From IMG/VR virus record IMGVR_UViG_3300048029_000389, positions 1 to 26,112 of that record: a stretch of 26,112 nucleotides of DNA; one strand, given 5' to 3'. Of this stretch, positions 14,088-21,639 are shown piece by piece (within the stretch, counting starts at the first letter, position 1; each line of letters opens with the position of its first letter). The notes beneath the pieces were generated by a model that worked only from the letters and a program-made list of their open reading frames with translations, made no database searches and was not told the DNA's origin. The translations under genes and the position numbers were made by a program. This DNA is from a virus.

Positions 14088-15969
14088 GTTATACAATCCA
14101 TCAAAAGGATGGAACGAAGAAACTTATGAAAAGCATGGAAAGACTTTAATAGCTAATTTTTTAAGAATACAAAAAAACCACAGAACGAACGGAAAACTTA
14201 AATTAAAAAAGTTTCTAGCCAATTTGTTTAAATTTCAAATTGAGGAAGTAATAAAATATGCAGAAAAGCAAACACTCTTTAAAGCATATAAATCATCTGA
14301 TCCTTGGTCTACATCAATAACTAGAGTTTTTTCACTAGGTGACTTTTCTGTGGCAGGAAATATGCAGGCGATTCAATCAACTGCAATTAATGGAGTGTAT
14401 GAAGATGCCAAAAAATTATTAGGCGAAGAGCCAACACAAAGATCAAGATTTCAAAATAAAGACAGATCGTATAGAATCGCTAGTAAGGTAACAAAAATAA
14501 ACAACACGACTAGAAAGTTGCTCAAGTCAGAAATATTAAAATCTTTAAAAGATGGATTAAGCGTTTCTGAAACGTCAAAGAAACTAAGAGATTTAATTCC
14601 TCAAATGAATCGCAGAATCCCAACAATAGTGCGCACAGAAATGAGTAGAGCGACTGATGAAGGTGTAAAGCAAGCAATGAAAGAATCAAAAGTAATTACA
14701 CATTGCTCAGTAATGGGATGCGAGAAAGAAGAGCCATTATTTACATACAATGGTCAAAGTACTTGCAATGTTGAAAATGTACCAATTGGGGAAGTTGATG
14801 GAGTAGAATTTCATATAAACCACACAGGTGCATGGGTGCCGAGTAAATTTAAAACACAAAAGCAAATAGCAAGAGAAGCTCGAATAAGCGCAGAAAGAGA
14901 AGCACAGCAAGACCCAACAGCATTTCCGTCAAAGCCTAGAAGAAACTCAAGAGATAGTAGAGATGCACACACAAGAAATGGAATCTTTAATAAATCAAGA
15001 ACTGAAGAGCATAAAAAAATAAAAAATTTAATTACAGGCAATCAAACAGAAACATCATGGAAAGGTGAAAAATCTATTAGTCTTTTAGGGGGTGGCTTTC
15101 TTTTGGGTGATTCATTAAGAAATAAAAAAGAATTTAAAAACAATAATCCAAGAGGAAGAGTATCAGAATCTGTTTATATAAATCCTGAATATATTCTTGA
15201 AGAATTACCTGAATATAAGCCTATGCAGAAAGCAAGTAGAATGGGATCACTAGAACAGAACAATGCATATCTACAGAAAGAAACAAGTTACATTATAAAT
15301 GATCTAATAAATGAAATAACAATAATTGGACTAACTGCTATTATTGAGGGAATCCATGCAGGGAGCAGAGAAAACTATGATAGGTTTTATGATAATTTAA
15401 AAGAGCAAGGACATAAGCTCGAAGGTCATTTTATTGCAAGTAATCTAGGATATGCTTTAAATAAAAATACAAACTATGCTGTTAGGTTGGGGAGGGAAGT
15501 ACCAAAATATTTTATTGAAAGAAGCATCGAATGCACTTCTGAAATCTTAACAAAGGTGCAAAAAGGAGTATTTAATAAATTTTATTTATATGATGACAAT
15601 AAAACTATATTTAAATTTGAAGACAATAGAAGCGAAATATTAGATCATGTAAAATTTCAAGACTTTGTATTTAATTCAAGATATTATACATATTTAGCTT
15701 TAGAAGGAAACGATTTACCATTTCTTAAAAACAAACACATTACAAAAGATATAACTGATATAGATCAAAAAGACACAACAGAAGAGCCTGACGCAAAAGA
15801 TTTACAAATCATGTCAGTTGAAATTATTACAGGAGTAGACAAAGATGATAGTCAGTTACAGCCGTTTAACGAAGAGTATAAATTGGCGTGGAAAAAACTA
15901 GAGACTCAAATAGCTGAAATTGAATATGTGGGAAACAAGTTGACATTTGATAGATTTATAGAATCATAG
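14068..15969 (+). CDS. Mu F/SPP1 gp7-like minor head protein with a long unknown C-terminal extension
   Basis: The start is GTG at 14068, overlapping the portal end by 20 nt; TTG at 14077 is an alternative. Residues about 60-275 are the minor head domain: SLKDGLSVSETSKKLRDLIPQ, IPTIVRTEMSRATDEGVKQAM, a Cys pair (HCSVMGCE), then FHINHTGAWVPS, where the RTE...A and HINHTG blocks are typical. Such proteins bind the portal inside the head and may be injected with the DNA. The remaining about 350 residues are unlike any head protein I know; they hold a hydrophobic segment (IINDLINEITIIGLTAIIEGI) and several Tyr/Phe-rich blocks. Full length is about twice the family norm. Confidence 0.75.
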   Translation: MKKLATKLYNPSKGWNEETYEKHGKTLIANFLRIQKNHRTNGKLKLKKFLANLFKFQIEEVIKYAEKQTLFKAYKSSDPWSTSITRVFSLGDFSVAGNMQAIQSTAINGVYEDAKKLLGEEPTQRSRFQNKDRSYRIASKVTKINNTTRKLLKSEILKSLKDGLSVSETSKKLRDLIPQMNRRIPTIVRTEMSRATDEGVKQAMKESKVITHCSVMGCEKEEPLFTYNGQSTCNVENVPIGEVDGVEFHINHTGAWVPSKFKTQKQIAREARISAEREAQQDPTAFPSKPRRNSRDSRDAHTRNGIFNKSRTEEHKKIKNLITGNQTETSWKGEKSISLLGGGFLLGDSLRNKKEFKNNNPRGRVSESVYINPEYILEELPEYKPMQKASRMGSLEQNNAYLQKETSYIINDLINEITIIGLTAIIEGIHAGSRENYDRFYDNLKEQGHKLEGHFIASNLGYALNKNTNYAVRLGREVPKYFIERSIECTSEILTKVQKGVFNKFYLYDDNKTIFKFEDNRSEILDHVKFQDFVFNSRYYTYLALEGNDLPFLKNKHITKDITDIDQKDTTEEPDAKDLQIMSVEIITGVDKDDSQLQPFNEEYKLAWKKLETQIAEIEYVGNKLTFDRFIES

Positions 15970-15972
15970 CAG

Positions 15973-16000
15973 TTGACAAACTTCTTTAGACTGATACAAA
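15973..16000 (+). promoter_or_regulatory. promoter of the predicted small RNA
   Basis: TTGACA at 15973-15978 begins four bases after the minor-head stop codon. TACAAA at 15995-16000 sits 16 bp downstream. Transcription would start near 16007, one base before a hairpin that leads directly into a strong terminator, so this promoter seems to serve only a short RNA. Confidence 0.55.
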
Positions 16001-16006
16001 CAAATT

Positions 16007-16075
16007 AACGAACTGAGAAATCAGATCGTAAAAGCCATCTATATTCATGGGATCGAAAATAGGTGGCTTTTTTTT
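16007..16075 (+). ncRNA. predicted about 69-nt structured small RNA
   Basis: The predicted transcript has two hairpins and nothing else. The first (16008-16029) pairs ACGA with TCGT and CTGA with TCAG around a single A-A mismatch and is closed by a GAAA tetraloop. The second (16030-16075) is the terminator, with a 13-bp stem, a 16-nt loop and eight U residues. Loop bases 16044-16052 (TTCATGGGA) are complementary to TCCCATGAA at 11456-11464, spanning the RecU-like start codon. There is no open reading frame of note. The alternative is that it is only the terminator of the preceding operon. Confidence 0.5.
16030..16075 (+). terminator. strong intrinsic terminator
   Basis: AAAAGCCATCTAT (16030-16042) pairs with ATAGGTGGCTTTT (16059-16071) through 13 positions with one T-G wobble, and the 3' arm merges into an eight-T run ending at 16075. 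It separates the portal/minor head unit from the protease/capsid unit. Confidence 0.85.
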
Positions 16076-16077
16076 GC

Positions 16078-16106
16078 TTGATGCAAATTGAAAAAGGGAA
16101 ATATGT
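16078..16106 (+). promoter_or_regulatory. possible promoter for the protease gene
   Basis: TTGATG at 16078-16083 with a 17-18 bp spacer to ATATGT or TATGTT. It lies just after the terminator and about 50 nt before the protease ATG, where a new promoter is needed. The match is weaker than the TTGACA set. The 10-bp repeat GATGCAAATT begins within it. Confidence 0.3.
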
Positions 16107-16138
16107 TTTAAAATAAAATTAACCCTTAGATGCAAATT
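16080..16138 (+). repeat. 10-bp direct repeat flanking an AAGGG/CCCTT pair
   Basis: GATGCAAATT occurs at 16080-16089 and again at 16129-16138, 49 bp apart. Between them AAGGG (16094-16098) and CCCTT (16123-16127) are complementary. The position between the terminator and the protease start makes a regulatory role possible, but nothing identifies a binding protein. Confidence 0.45.
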
Positions 16139-16156
16139 AAGCTCTTTTACTAAGCT

Positions 16157-18022
16157 ATGAAAATATTACAAGTCTCATTTGATTATAAAAATCCTTCTTT
16201 AAGTCGTTCTAAATTTAGAATGTTGCCATTTACTTATGTGCAAAGTTTAAAGAAAACATATTCGTTTTTATGGAATGCAGGTATTTCTGAACTTGCAGAT
16301 GATGCATTTGAAGTTTGGTCGCAACACGAAAAAGGTGAAAATGTAGATTTCAATAAATGGATTAAGCAAAGAGAAAAATACGGAGAGCTACACATAAATG
16401 ATGTAAATCATTTGTTACGCGAAAAAATAACACCAAGAAACTCAGGAACATTTATTTCTTTGCTTAAATGGGGAATTATACCAAATTTTGGAATACAAAA
16501 AACAAAATCACTAATTGCTGATTTAATTGATAGTGATTGGACAATGGGAAAAGTTAAATTTGAAAAAACTTTTAACGATTATCCAAGTACAGCAGTTGAG
16601 AATGCAAAGAGGGCTTTAGCTCAATTAGACACAAAAGTAGGCAAACGTGTAAACAATGTTTTTGCATCTCATGTAGCAAGAAAACTTTCACAAGGATACA
16701 AGTTTACATTTAATGAAATTCAAAAAATTGCTTCGTTTATTGTTCACAAAAAAATAGCAAACAAGTCGTATGACGATGACGCTAGTGCTATTGTTTGGGA
16801 TTGCTTAGGTGGCACAAACGGAATAATGTGGGCAAAAAGAAGAGCAGATAGCTTTAAGAAAATGCCTGAGCTTGTAGAAATAGAAGGCTACAAAAAAGCA
16901 GATTGCTTAAGTAATGAAACCTGTAATTCCTGCTTGTTTGCCAAAAAAGGATGGTGTGAACAAAATAATGCACCAATCATAGGTGATTATGTATGCAAAG
17001 ATTGGCAAGACAATGAGGATAAAGATAATTCTACACTAATTGGCTTAGATAGTGATGCTAGAAAACGAAGAAAGCAATTAGAGGAAAGAGCTATTAATTT
17101 TAATAGAGCCACTAGTGCAAAAGCTAATAACTTAATAGCGTCTAAGAGAATAGGAAAAGAAGACGGATATGAAAAAAGCGAATACATACAAAATTACGGA
17201 TGGGATGAATTTGCTAAGTGGTTTGTAGGACAAAACACAGAATATTCTAAACGCTCATATAATAGGTATGTTTATCCAATTACTGACAATTTTGTTACAC
17301 TTTCTCAGTCAGCGATCAAGGCGTCTAAGACAAAAGCAGGACTTCGAGGACATAGACAAGTTTTAGAAGAGTTGATCAGAATAGAAAGTCAAGTAAAGCA
17401 CATTCTAAGAGTAGAAGAAACAGATGACTCATATATTGTTGAATTTGGAAAAACTGAAAATCAAATTCAAGAAAGCGAAGAAGAAAGATCAGTAACAGAA
17501 AAAGAAGAAAAATCTTTTAGATTTGCGAACAAAAGGAAGCCAACCTTTAAAGTAATTAAAGATGAAAATGGGGCAGTCGTAGATTATCAAGATGTACGTA
17601 TTGCAGGCTATGGTTCTACGAATGAGGAGATAACAAAAGCAGATAGAGGTGGCGACTATTTACGCAAAGGTGCTTTCAAGAAAACTATTAAAAAGTTTAT
17701 GAACAATCCTGTAATGTTAGCGGATCATGCAAATTCCACAAAAACAATAGTCGGAAAATACACTCATGTAGAAGAAGATGAAAAAGGATTATACATTGAG
17801 GGAGAGTTAAGCAATTCACCTGAGCAAAAAAATATAAGATTTCAAGTAGCAGAGGGTAATCTACAAACTATGAGCATTGGAGGTATCTTCAAATACGAAG
17901 AAGATGGCAAAGCAATTGAAGAAGTGGACTTAATGGAGATTTCATTAGTAGCAATTCCAATGAATCCTGATGCAAGATTTATTGTAAAAGAAGCAAGCGA
18001 AGAAAATATTGAAAAAATTTAA
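16157..18022 (+). CDS. HK97-type prohead protease with a long multidomain N-terminal extension
   Basis: This encodes 621 aa. The protease is only the last about 170 residues: VRIAGYGSTNEEITKADRGGD near 470, then PVMLADHANSTKTIVGKY near 516 (catalytic His in DH), LQTMSIGGIFKY near 568 (catalytic Ser), and EISLVAIPMNPDA near 596. It should mature the capsid by cleaving scaffold. The first 450 residues are extra. They include about 144-230 (NAKRALAQLD ... AIVWDCLGGTNGIMWAKRR), matching the portal C-terminus; a Cys cluster at about 248-283 (CLSNETCNSCLFAKKGWC ... CKDW) that may bind zinc; and about 360-410 (RYVYPITDNFVTLSQSAIKA). A normal protease of this family is about 200 aa. No Shine-Dalgarno is visible. 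Confidence 0.85.
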   Translation: MKILQVSFDYKNPSLSRSKFRMLPFTYVQSLKKTYSFLWNAGISELADDAFEVWSQHEKGENVDFNKWIKQREKYGELHINDVNHLLREKITPRNSGTFISLLKWGIIPNFGIQKTKSLIADLIDSDWTMGKVKFEKTFNDYPSTAVENAKRALAQLDTKVGKRVNNVFASHVARKLSQGYKFTFNEIQKIASFIVHKKIANKSYDDDASAIVWDCLGGTNGIMWAKRRADSFKKMPELVEIEGYKKADCLSNETCNSCLFAKKGWCEQNNAPIIGDYVCKDWQDNEDKDNSTLIGLDSDARKRRKQLEERAINFNRATSAKANNLIASKRIGKEDGYEKSEYIQNYGWDEFAKWFVGQNTEYSKRSYNRYVYPITDNFVTLSQSAIKASKTKAGLRGHRQVLEELIRIESQVKHILRVEETDDSYIVEFGKTENQIQESEEERSVTEKEEKSFRFANKRKPTFKVIKDENGAVVDYQDVRIAGYGSTNEEITKADRGGDYLRKGAFKKTIKKFMNNPVMLADHANSTKTIVGKYTHVEEDEKGLYIEGELSNSPEQKNIRFQVAEGNLQTMSIGGIFKYEEDGKAIEEVDLMEISLVAIPMNPDARFIVKEASEENIEKI

Positions 18023-18056
18023 ATTAAAGAAATTTAAAATATTTTTTTAAAAACTC

Positions 18057-18086
18057 TTGACGCACAAAAATACTCCGTGAGAAGTT
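18057..18086 (+). promoter_or_regulatory. promoter for the major capsid gene
   Basis: TTGACG at 18057-18062 follows an A/T-rich tract. The -10 region 18 bp downstream is GAAGTT, a poor match. The predicted start near 18092 leaves a leader of about 34 nt containing TTTTAACAACTAAATATC. The core CTTGACGCAC is shared with the promoter at 4116. Confidence 0.5.
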
Positions 18087-18092
18087 TACGGA
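18074..18092 (+). promoter_or_regulatory. inverted repeat over the capsid promoter -10 region (possible operator)
   Basis: TCCGTGA (18074-18080) and TTACGGA (18086-18092) are inverted repeats with one G-T mismatch around GAAGT. If transcription starts near 18092, the dyad lies over the -10 region and start site, where an activator or repressor could act. If transcription starts upstream instead, it would be an RNA hairpin in the leader. Confidence 0.4.
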
Positions 18093-18125
18093 AGATTACT
18101 TAATTTTAACAACTAAATATCAGAC

Positions 18126-19685
18126 ATGACAAAAGCACAAAAACAAAGGTTCTTAGAACTTAAATCACTCGGCGTTGACATGAATGAGTCACAGCAAGAA
18201 GAATTTGACAAGTTGGCTGAAATCGCTGTCAAAGCAGGTCTTGATCTTGAGACTCTTCAAGAAGTTGATCAAAGCTCACTTACTGAGGCAGAACTTTCCC
18301 AAGTTATCAAGGGATGCGTTCAAGACGAACTTTTTGGAATGAGCGAACAAATTCAAGACAGACTTGAAAATTCTGCAACTAAAGAAGATTTAGAAAGAGC
18401 AGTTAAGAAATATGCTTCTGAAAAAATTAACGAAGATGAGTTAGTTGCTAAAATTACAAAATCACTCCCTAAAGGTGAGTCTCTTAATAAAGAAGACTTA
18501 GCTGAAGCGTTTAAGTCAGCAATTGGCGCACTACCTCTTCCTTCTAACCACGAGTATCCTGTACAAAAGGAAGAAAAAATGACAATTGAAGTACCTTTCG
18601 GCAATTCTAAAGGAAACTTAACAGTGGCTTCCAAGCAACTTTTGAATGTTATTCAAGAAAAACATATCAATGATGGAATCTCTGAATCTCAACTTGCAAC
18701 TGCAAAAGCAAATGCACACAAAGTCAAAAGTCTTCAGACTACAAGAACATCAAGTTCAGGAGTTGATGCAGGTGGATTTGTAGTTAACACAGACATTTCC
18801 ACACAACTTGAGGAAGCAATTTATCTTGAGTCAGCAGTAGCAAATGCATTTCGCGCACAAGAAATTCAAATGCCTACTCAAAACTTTGAGATTCCTTTAG
18901 TTACAACTCGTCCAAGTTTTACATTAACAGCAGAAGGGGTTTCAGCAACAGAAAGTAATCCTACGCTTGCTAATAGAACATTGAACTCTAAGAAGTTTAC
19001 AGGATTGTCAACTTACTCATATGAGTTAGACGATGATGCAATTATTGCTATTCTTCCAATGCTTCAAGATCAGTTGGCTAAAGGCGCGGCAGATGCTTTA
19101 GAGAAAGCTATTATTTCCTCACAGCTTCTAGATGGTAGCGGTACATCTGTTGCAAACATCTTTGACATGGGTCTTCAAGGATCAGCACAAGGTTCATCCA
19201 AACAAGAAGATGTTGGAAGTGCTGTATTTTCAGGAGTTACTGATCACATTGCAAATGCTCGTGGTAAAATGGGAGTTGCAGGTATTAAGGCAAGTGAGTT
19301 GCTTCTCATCTTGACATCGAAAGCATATGGTGAGTTCTTGGGTGACAGCAGTCTTACAACATTTGACAAGATTGGCGATCAAGCAACCTTAATTACAGGT
19401 TCAGTAGGACAAGTTTACGGAGTTAATGTATTGGTTTCTGACCAATTCCATTCGCTTAATCCTACTTATACTGCTACAGGAGCTTTTGATTCATCCACAG
19501 CCAACCTCATCCACGGACTTCTTTGCAGACCTGCTTCCTTTAAATTGGGAGTAAGAGGAGAGTTCTCCGTTGAGTTAGATCGTAACATTAAGACTCAAAC
19601 CAATGAAGTCGTAGCATCTTTCAGAAGAGCTATGAACGAAATGGATAATAGCACAGCTAACGCAATTCAGTTAATAGGTGCTTAA
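18126..19685 (+). CDS. major capsid protein (HK97 fold) with N-terminal scaffold domain
   Basis: This encodes 519 aa. Residues 1 to about 190 are charged and helical (FLELKSLGVDMNESQQEEFDK, LEDLAEAF-type segments) and match a delta-domain scaffold that the upstream protease would remove. The capsid domain starts near 205 with SGVDAGGFVVNTDISTQLEEA, then FEIPLVTTRPSFTLTAEGVS, KKFTGLSTYSYELDDDAI, ALEKAIISSQLLDGSGT and a C-terminal REF/SVELDRNIKTQTNEVVASFRRA block, the usual order for HK97-like capsids. Codon use is less A/T-extreme than the neighbours, fitting high expression. No Shine-Dalgarno is present; a terminator follows 22 nt after the stop. Confidence 0.92.
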   Translation: MTKAQKQRFLELKSLGVDMNESQQEEFDKLAEIAVKAGLDLETLQEVDQSSLTEAELSQVIKGCVQDELFGMSEQIQDRLENSATKEDLERAVKKYASEKINEDELVAKITKSLPKGESLNKEDLAEAFKSAIGALPLPSNHEYPVQKEEKMTIEVPFGNSKGNLTVASKQLLNVIQEKHINDGISESQLATAKANAHKVKSLQTTRTSSSGVDAGGFVVNTDISTQLEEAIYLESAVANAFRAQEIQMPTQNFEIPLVTTRPSFTLTAEGVSATESNPTLANRTLNSKKFTGLSTYSYELDDDAIIAILPMLQDQLAKGAADALEKAIISSQLLDGSGTSVANIFDMGLQGSAQGSSKQEDVGSAVFSGVTDHIANARGKMGVAGIKASELLLILTSKAYGEFLGDSSLTTFDKIGDQATLITGSVGQVYGVNVLVSDQFHSLNPTYTATGAFDSSTANLIHGLLCRPASFKLGVRGEFSVELDRNIKTQTNEVVASFRRAMNEMDNSTANAIQLIGA

Positions 19686-19707
19686 GGAAAAATAATCCTT
19701 TACAAAT

Positions 19708-19742
19708 AAGTCCCTCTTGGTTATTCCTTGAGGGACTTTTTT
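19708..19742 (+). terminator. intrinsic terminator after the capsid gene, abutting the next start codon
   Basis: AAGTCCCTC (19708-19716) and GAGGGACTT (19730-19738) form a perfect 9-bp stem with a 13-nt loop; the T-run lasts to 19742. The ATG of the next gene is at 19746, three bases beyond the U-tract. A smaller hairpin (AAGGA/TCCTT, 19684-19700) precedes it. Confidence 0.88.
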
Positions 19743-19745
19743 ATT

Positions 19746-20378
19746 ATGAGAATTTGCGAAATAAATGACACACATATTAAACTAAACACAAGAATGTGGT
19801 GTAGGCAGGGGAAGCCTAAAGTAGTAGGATGTGAAAATTTATTGATTCACGAACCTTTTGAAGGAGTTGATTGGACACAAGAGACAAGGCAAGTTCTAGT
19901 AAAATTATCAAGAAGTAAAGGATTACTAAAGCGAGTTTGCGACTACATACGAAAGAAAACAAAAGAAAAAAAGTATGAGTACGACATTGAGGAGCATATA
20001 CCTGAAAACAAAGCATGGGATGTAATGGATTATGCTTTTTGCTGTGGTTGGACTAAAGAATTAGAGCCTATACAAGAAAAGGTTGAAGAAATACGAGAAG
20101 AGGAAGATTTCAGCAAAGAACTTGACGCAAAACAAAATAAGGAAGTATTATTAGAAGATAATACTGAGGAAGAACCTATAAATTTAAAAAATTTAAAATT
20201 TAATCAAAATGGACAAGCAGGAATTAAGGAAGAAGATAAGCAAGTCGAGCAAGTCGAAAGAGGAGAAGCAGAAGTTGTTCAAGATGTTGGACACAGCACA
20301 AGTGAAAAAAGTGAAGGAAGCTCTGAACTTGATCCCCAAAGAACAACCAAAAGAAAAAGAAAAAAAAGAAGAAGCTAA
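19746..20378 (+). CDS. hypothetical protein downstream of capsid, 210 aa
   Basis: I use the ATG at 19746 (MRICEINDTHIKLNTRMWCRQG); the in-frame TTG at 19728 lies inside the terminator stem. Residues 1-115 look folded (QTRQVLVKLSRSKGLLKRVCDYIRKK, PENKAWDVMDYAFCCGWTKEL) and could be a head-completion protein by position. The rest is acidic, then very basic (KRKRKKRRS). Its last 170 nt overlap another ORF at 20209 in a different frame, far more overlap than elsewhere. Two TTTAAAA heptamers in frame lie just before that ORF. The C-terminal 55 residues may be a by-product. Confidence 0.6.
   Translation: MRICEINDTHIKLNTRMWCRQGKPKVVGCENLLIHEPFEGVDWTQETRQVLVKLSRSKGLLKRVCDYIRKKTKEKKYEYDIEEHIPENKAWDVMDYAFCCGWTKELEPIQEKVEEIREEEDFSKELDAKQNKEVLLEDNTEEEPINLKNLKFNQNGQAGIKEEDKQVEQVERGEAEVVQDVGHSTSEKSEGSSELDPQRTTKRKRKKRRS
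20183..20203 (+). other. two tandem TTTAAAA slippery-type heptamers with a nearby -1 stop
   Basis: In the reading frame of the 19746 gene, T TTA AAA occurs at 20183-20189 and at 20192-20198. A -1 slip at either reaches TAA at 20201-20203, five bases before the ATG at 20209. A slip would therefore end this product early and leave ribosomes next to the following start. No stimulatory structure is apparent; poly-A/T DNA makes these heptamers fairly likely by chance. Confidence 0.3.
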
Positions 20379-20430
20379 ACCTTTTAATCCACAAGGAAAC
20401 AAAAAGGCAGAAGTTCCACAAGGAAAGTGA
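20209..20430 (+). CDS. possible Lys/Glu-rich small protein overlapping the preceding gene, 73 aa
   Basis: This frame reads MDKQELRKKISKSSKSKEEK, then LDTAQVKKVKEALNLIPKEQ, then a Lys/Glu/Pro tail ending AEVPQGK. The middle part forms a plausible amphipathic helix pair and looks more protein-like than the overlapping C-terminus of the 19746 gene. It ends seven bases before the GTG of the connector gene. It is in a different frame (+1 relative to the 19746 gene), and either or both may be real. Confidence 0.45.
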   Translation: MDKQELRKKISKSSKSKEEKQKLFKMLDTAQVKKVKEALNLIPKEQPKEKEKKEEAKPFNPQGNKKAEVPQGK

Positions 20431-20437
20431 GGGCTAA

Positions 20438-21175
20438 GTGCCTGACCTTGCATATGGTGATTTAATTCGTGATACGAGAAGCAATAATGCTTCTCAGACA
20501 AATGCACTTGCTTTAATTCCTGTAGCAACAGACTACAATTCAGTAAAATTAAACAAGCCTTACTGCACAATTGAAGATTTAAAGGCATACATAGCGAACT
20601 CAGAATATGATGATGGCTTTTATGCACAAGCAATTAATCAAGCAAGTCGAATGGTTGAGAAAATTGCAGGAAGAACATTTTGGTATGTAGATTTTAGATT
20701 TAAAGACTATGTACCAAATAAATCAGATATTACAGAAGATAGAATATACTTTCCGTTTCCTATAAGAGCAATATCAAGCATACAAGTTGATAGCTCTAAT
20801 TTAGATGCAAGTGACTACTATTATGTATCTGTAACAGATTATGATGATCCAAGAAATTGGTACATTGAAGTAGTATCAAAAGAGTCTTTTGAATTAGCAG
20901 TTGAGGATATTAGATTTATAAAGGATGAAATTACTAGCAATATAAAAGTAAAAGGAACATTTGGCTATCAAGTAGAATCTAATACAAAAATTCCCACAGA
21001 CTACAATTTTCCACCTGATGTAAGACGAGCGACTACAATGATTGCAGGAACATTGACAGGTAAATTTATGAAGCAAAGCGTAGATTTAGATGGGAATAGA
21101 GAAAATATTTTAGAGACGATGATACCAATGGATGCGGTAAAGCTATTAAAAAAATCTAAACGAATTATCATGTGA
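20438..21175 (+). CDS. head-tail connector (gp6-like adaptor) protein
   Basis: This encodes 245 aa from GTG at 20438; a TAA immediately precedes it in frame, so no earlier start is possible. The N-terminal helices CTIEDLKAYIANSEYDDGFY and AINQASRMVEKIAGRTFWYVD resemble the DNA-packaging adaptor family of HK97 gp6 and SPP1 gp15, in which a helical domain sits under the portal. A beta-rich insert follows (FPFPIRAISSIQVDSS, VKGTFGYQV), then PPDVRRATTMIAGTLTGKF near 190, a typical block of the family. It would form the ring joining portal to tail. It overlaps the next gene by GTGA. Confidence 0.7.
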   Translation: MPDLAYGDLIRDTRSNNASQTNALALIPVATDYNSVKLNKPYCTIEDLKAYIANSEYDDGFYAQAINQASRMVEKIAGRTFWYVDFRFKDYVPNKSDITEDRIYFPFPIRAISSIQVDSSNLDASDYYYVSVTDYDDPRNWYIEVVSKESFELAVEDIRFIKDEITSNIKVKGTFGYQVESNTKIPTDYNFPPDVRRATTMIAGTLTGKFMKQSVDLDGNRENILETMIPMDAVKLLKKSKRIIM

Positions 21176-21639
21176 ACGCATCAAATGCGTCTAAGATAGC
21201 AAAAGAACTGCAAATTGTAGCTAGAACGCTTAGTAAGCGTTTAAAAATGGGCTTTAAGAAAGTATCTACCCATGCATATAAAAAACTTATCCAAGAGACT
21301 CCTAAAGGTTACACAGGACAAACTAGGAGATCGTGGAAACTTAGGAATAAATCGACTTCTAGCTATATATCTTTTAATATAGGTAATAGCTCAAAGATAA
21401 TGAAGTATTTAGAAGATGGCACAAAAGCACATGGCCCTCGAACTGCAAAATATTTATTTATACCACTTGATAGGAAAACAGCACTAAGAGGATTATCAAA
21501 ATCTAGCAAATTCGGAAAAAACTATGTCTTAACAAGAAAGGTAAAAGGAATAAAAGCGTTAAATATAGTAAAAAAACGAACAAGAATTGTAGAAAGACAA
21601 TCTATGAGAACATTAAACAATATATTAAAAACAATATGA
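21172..21639 (+). CDS. HK97 gp10-like head-tail joining/tail component
   Basis: This encodes 155 aa from a GTG overlapping the preceding stop (GTGA). The signature is TPKGYTGQTRRSWKLRNKS near 43, then KYLEDGTKAHGPRTAKYLFIPL near 78: a small protein with a conserved G-x-L/W and YLE-GT-HGPR-pattern, as in gp10-like neck proteins. It is strongly basic. Its position, after the adaptor and before the tail terminator, is the standard one. Confidence 0.7.
   Translation: MNASNASKIAKELQIVARTLSKRLKMGFKKVSTHAYKKLIQETPKGYTGQTRRSWKLRNKSTSSYISFNIGNSSKIMKYLEDGTKAHGPRTAKYLFIPLDRKTALRGLSKSSKFGKNYVLTRKVKGIKALNIVKKRTRIVERQSMRTLNNILKTI

Noticed and set aside
19132-19314. 60-aa + strand ORF inside the capsid gene
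   Set aside because: It is in another frame of the strongly supported capsid coding region and has no start signal.
20193-20633. 146-aa minus-strand ORF
   Set aside because: It is antisense to connector-region genes, Leu/Phe/Ser/His-rich as expected of the complement of A-rich coding DNA, and has no promoter or partner genes.
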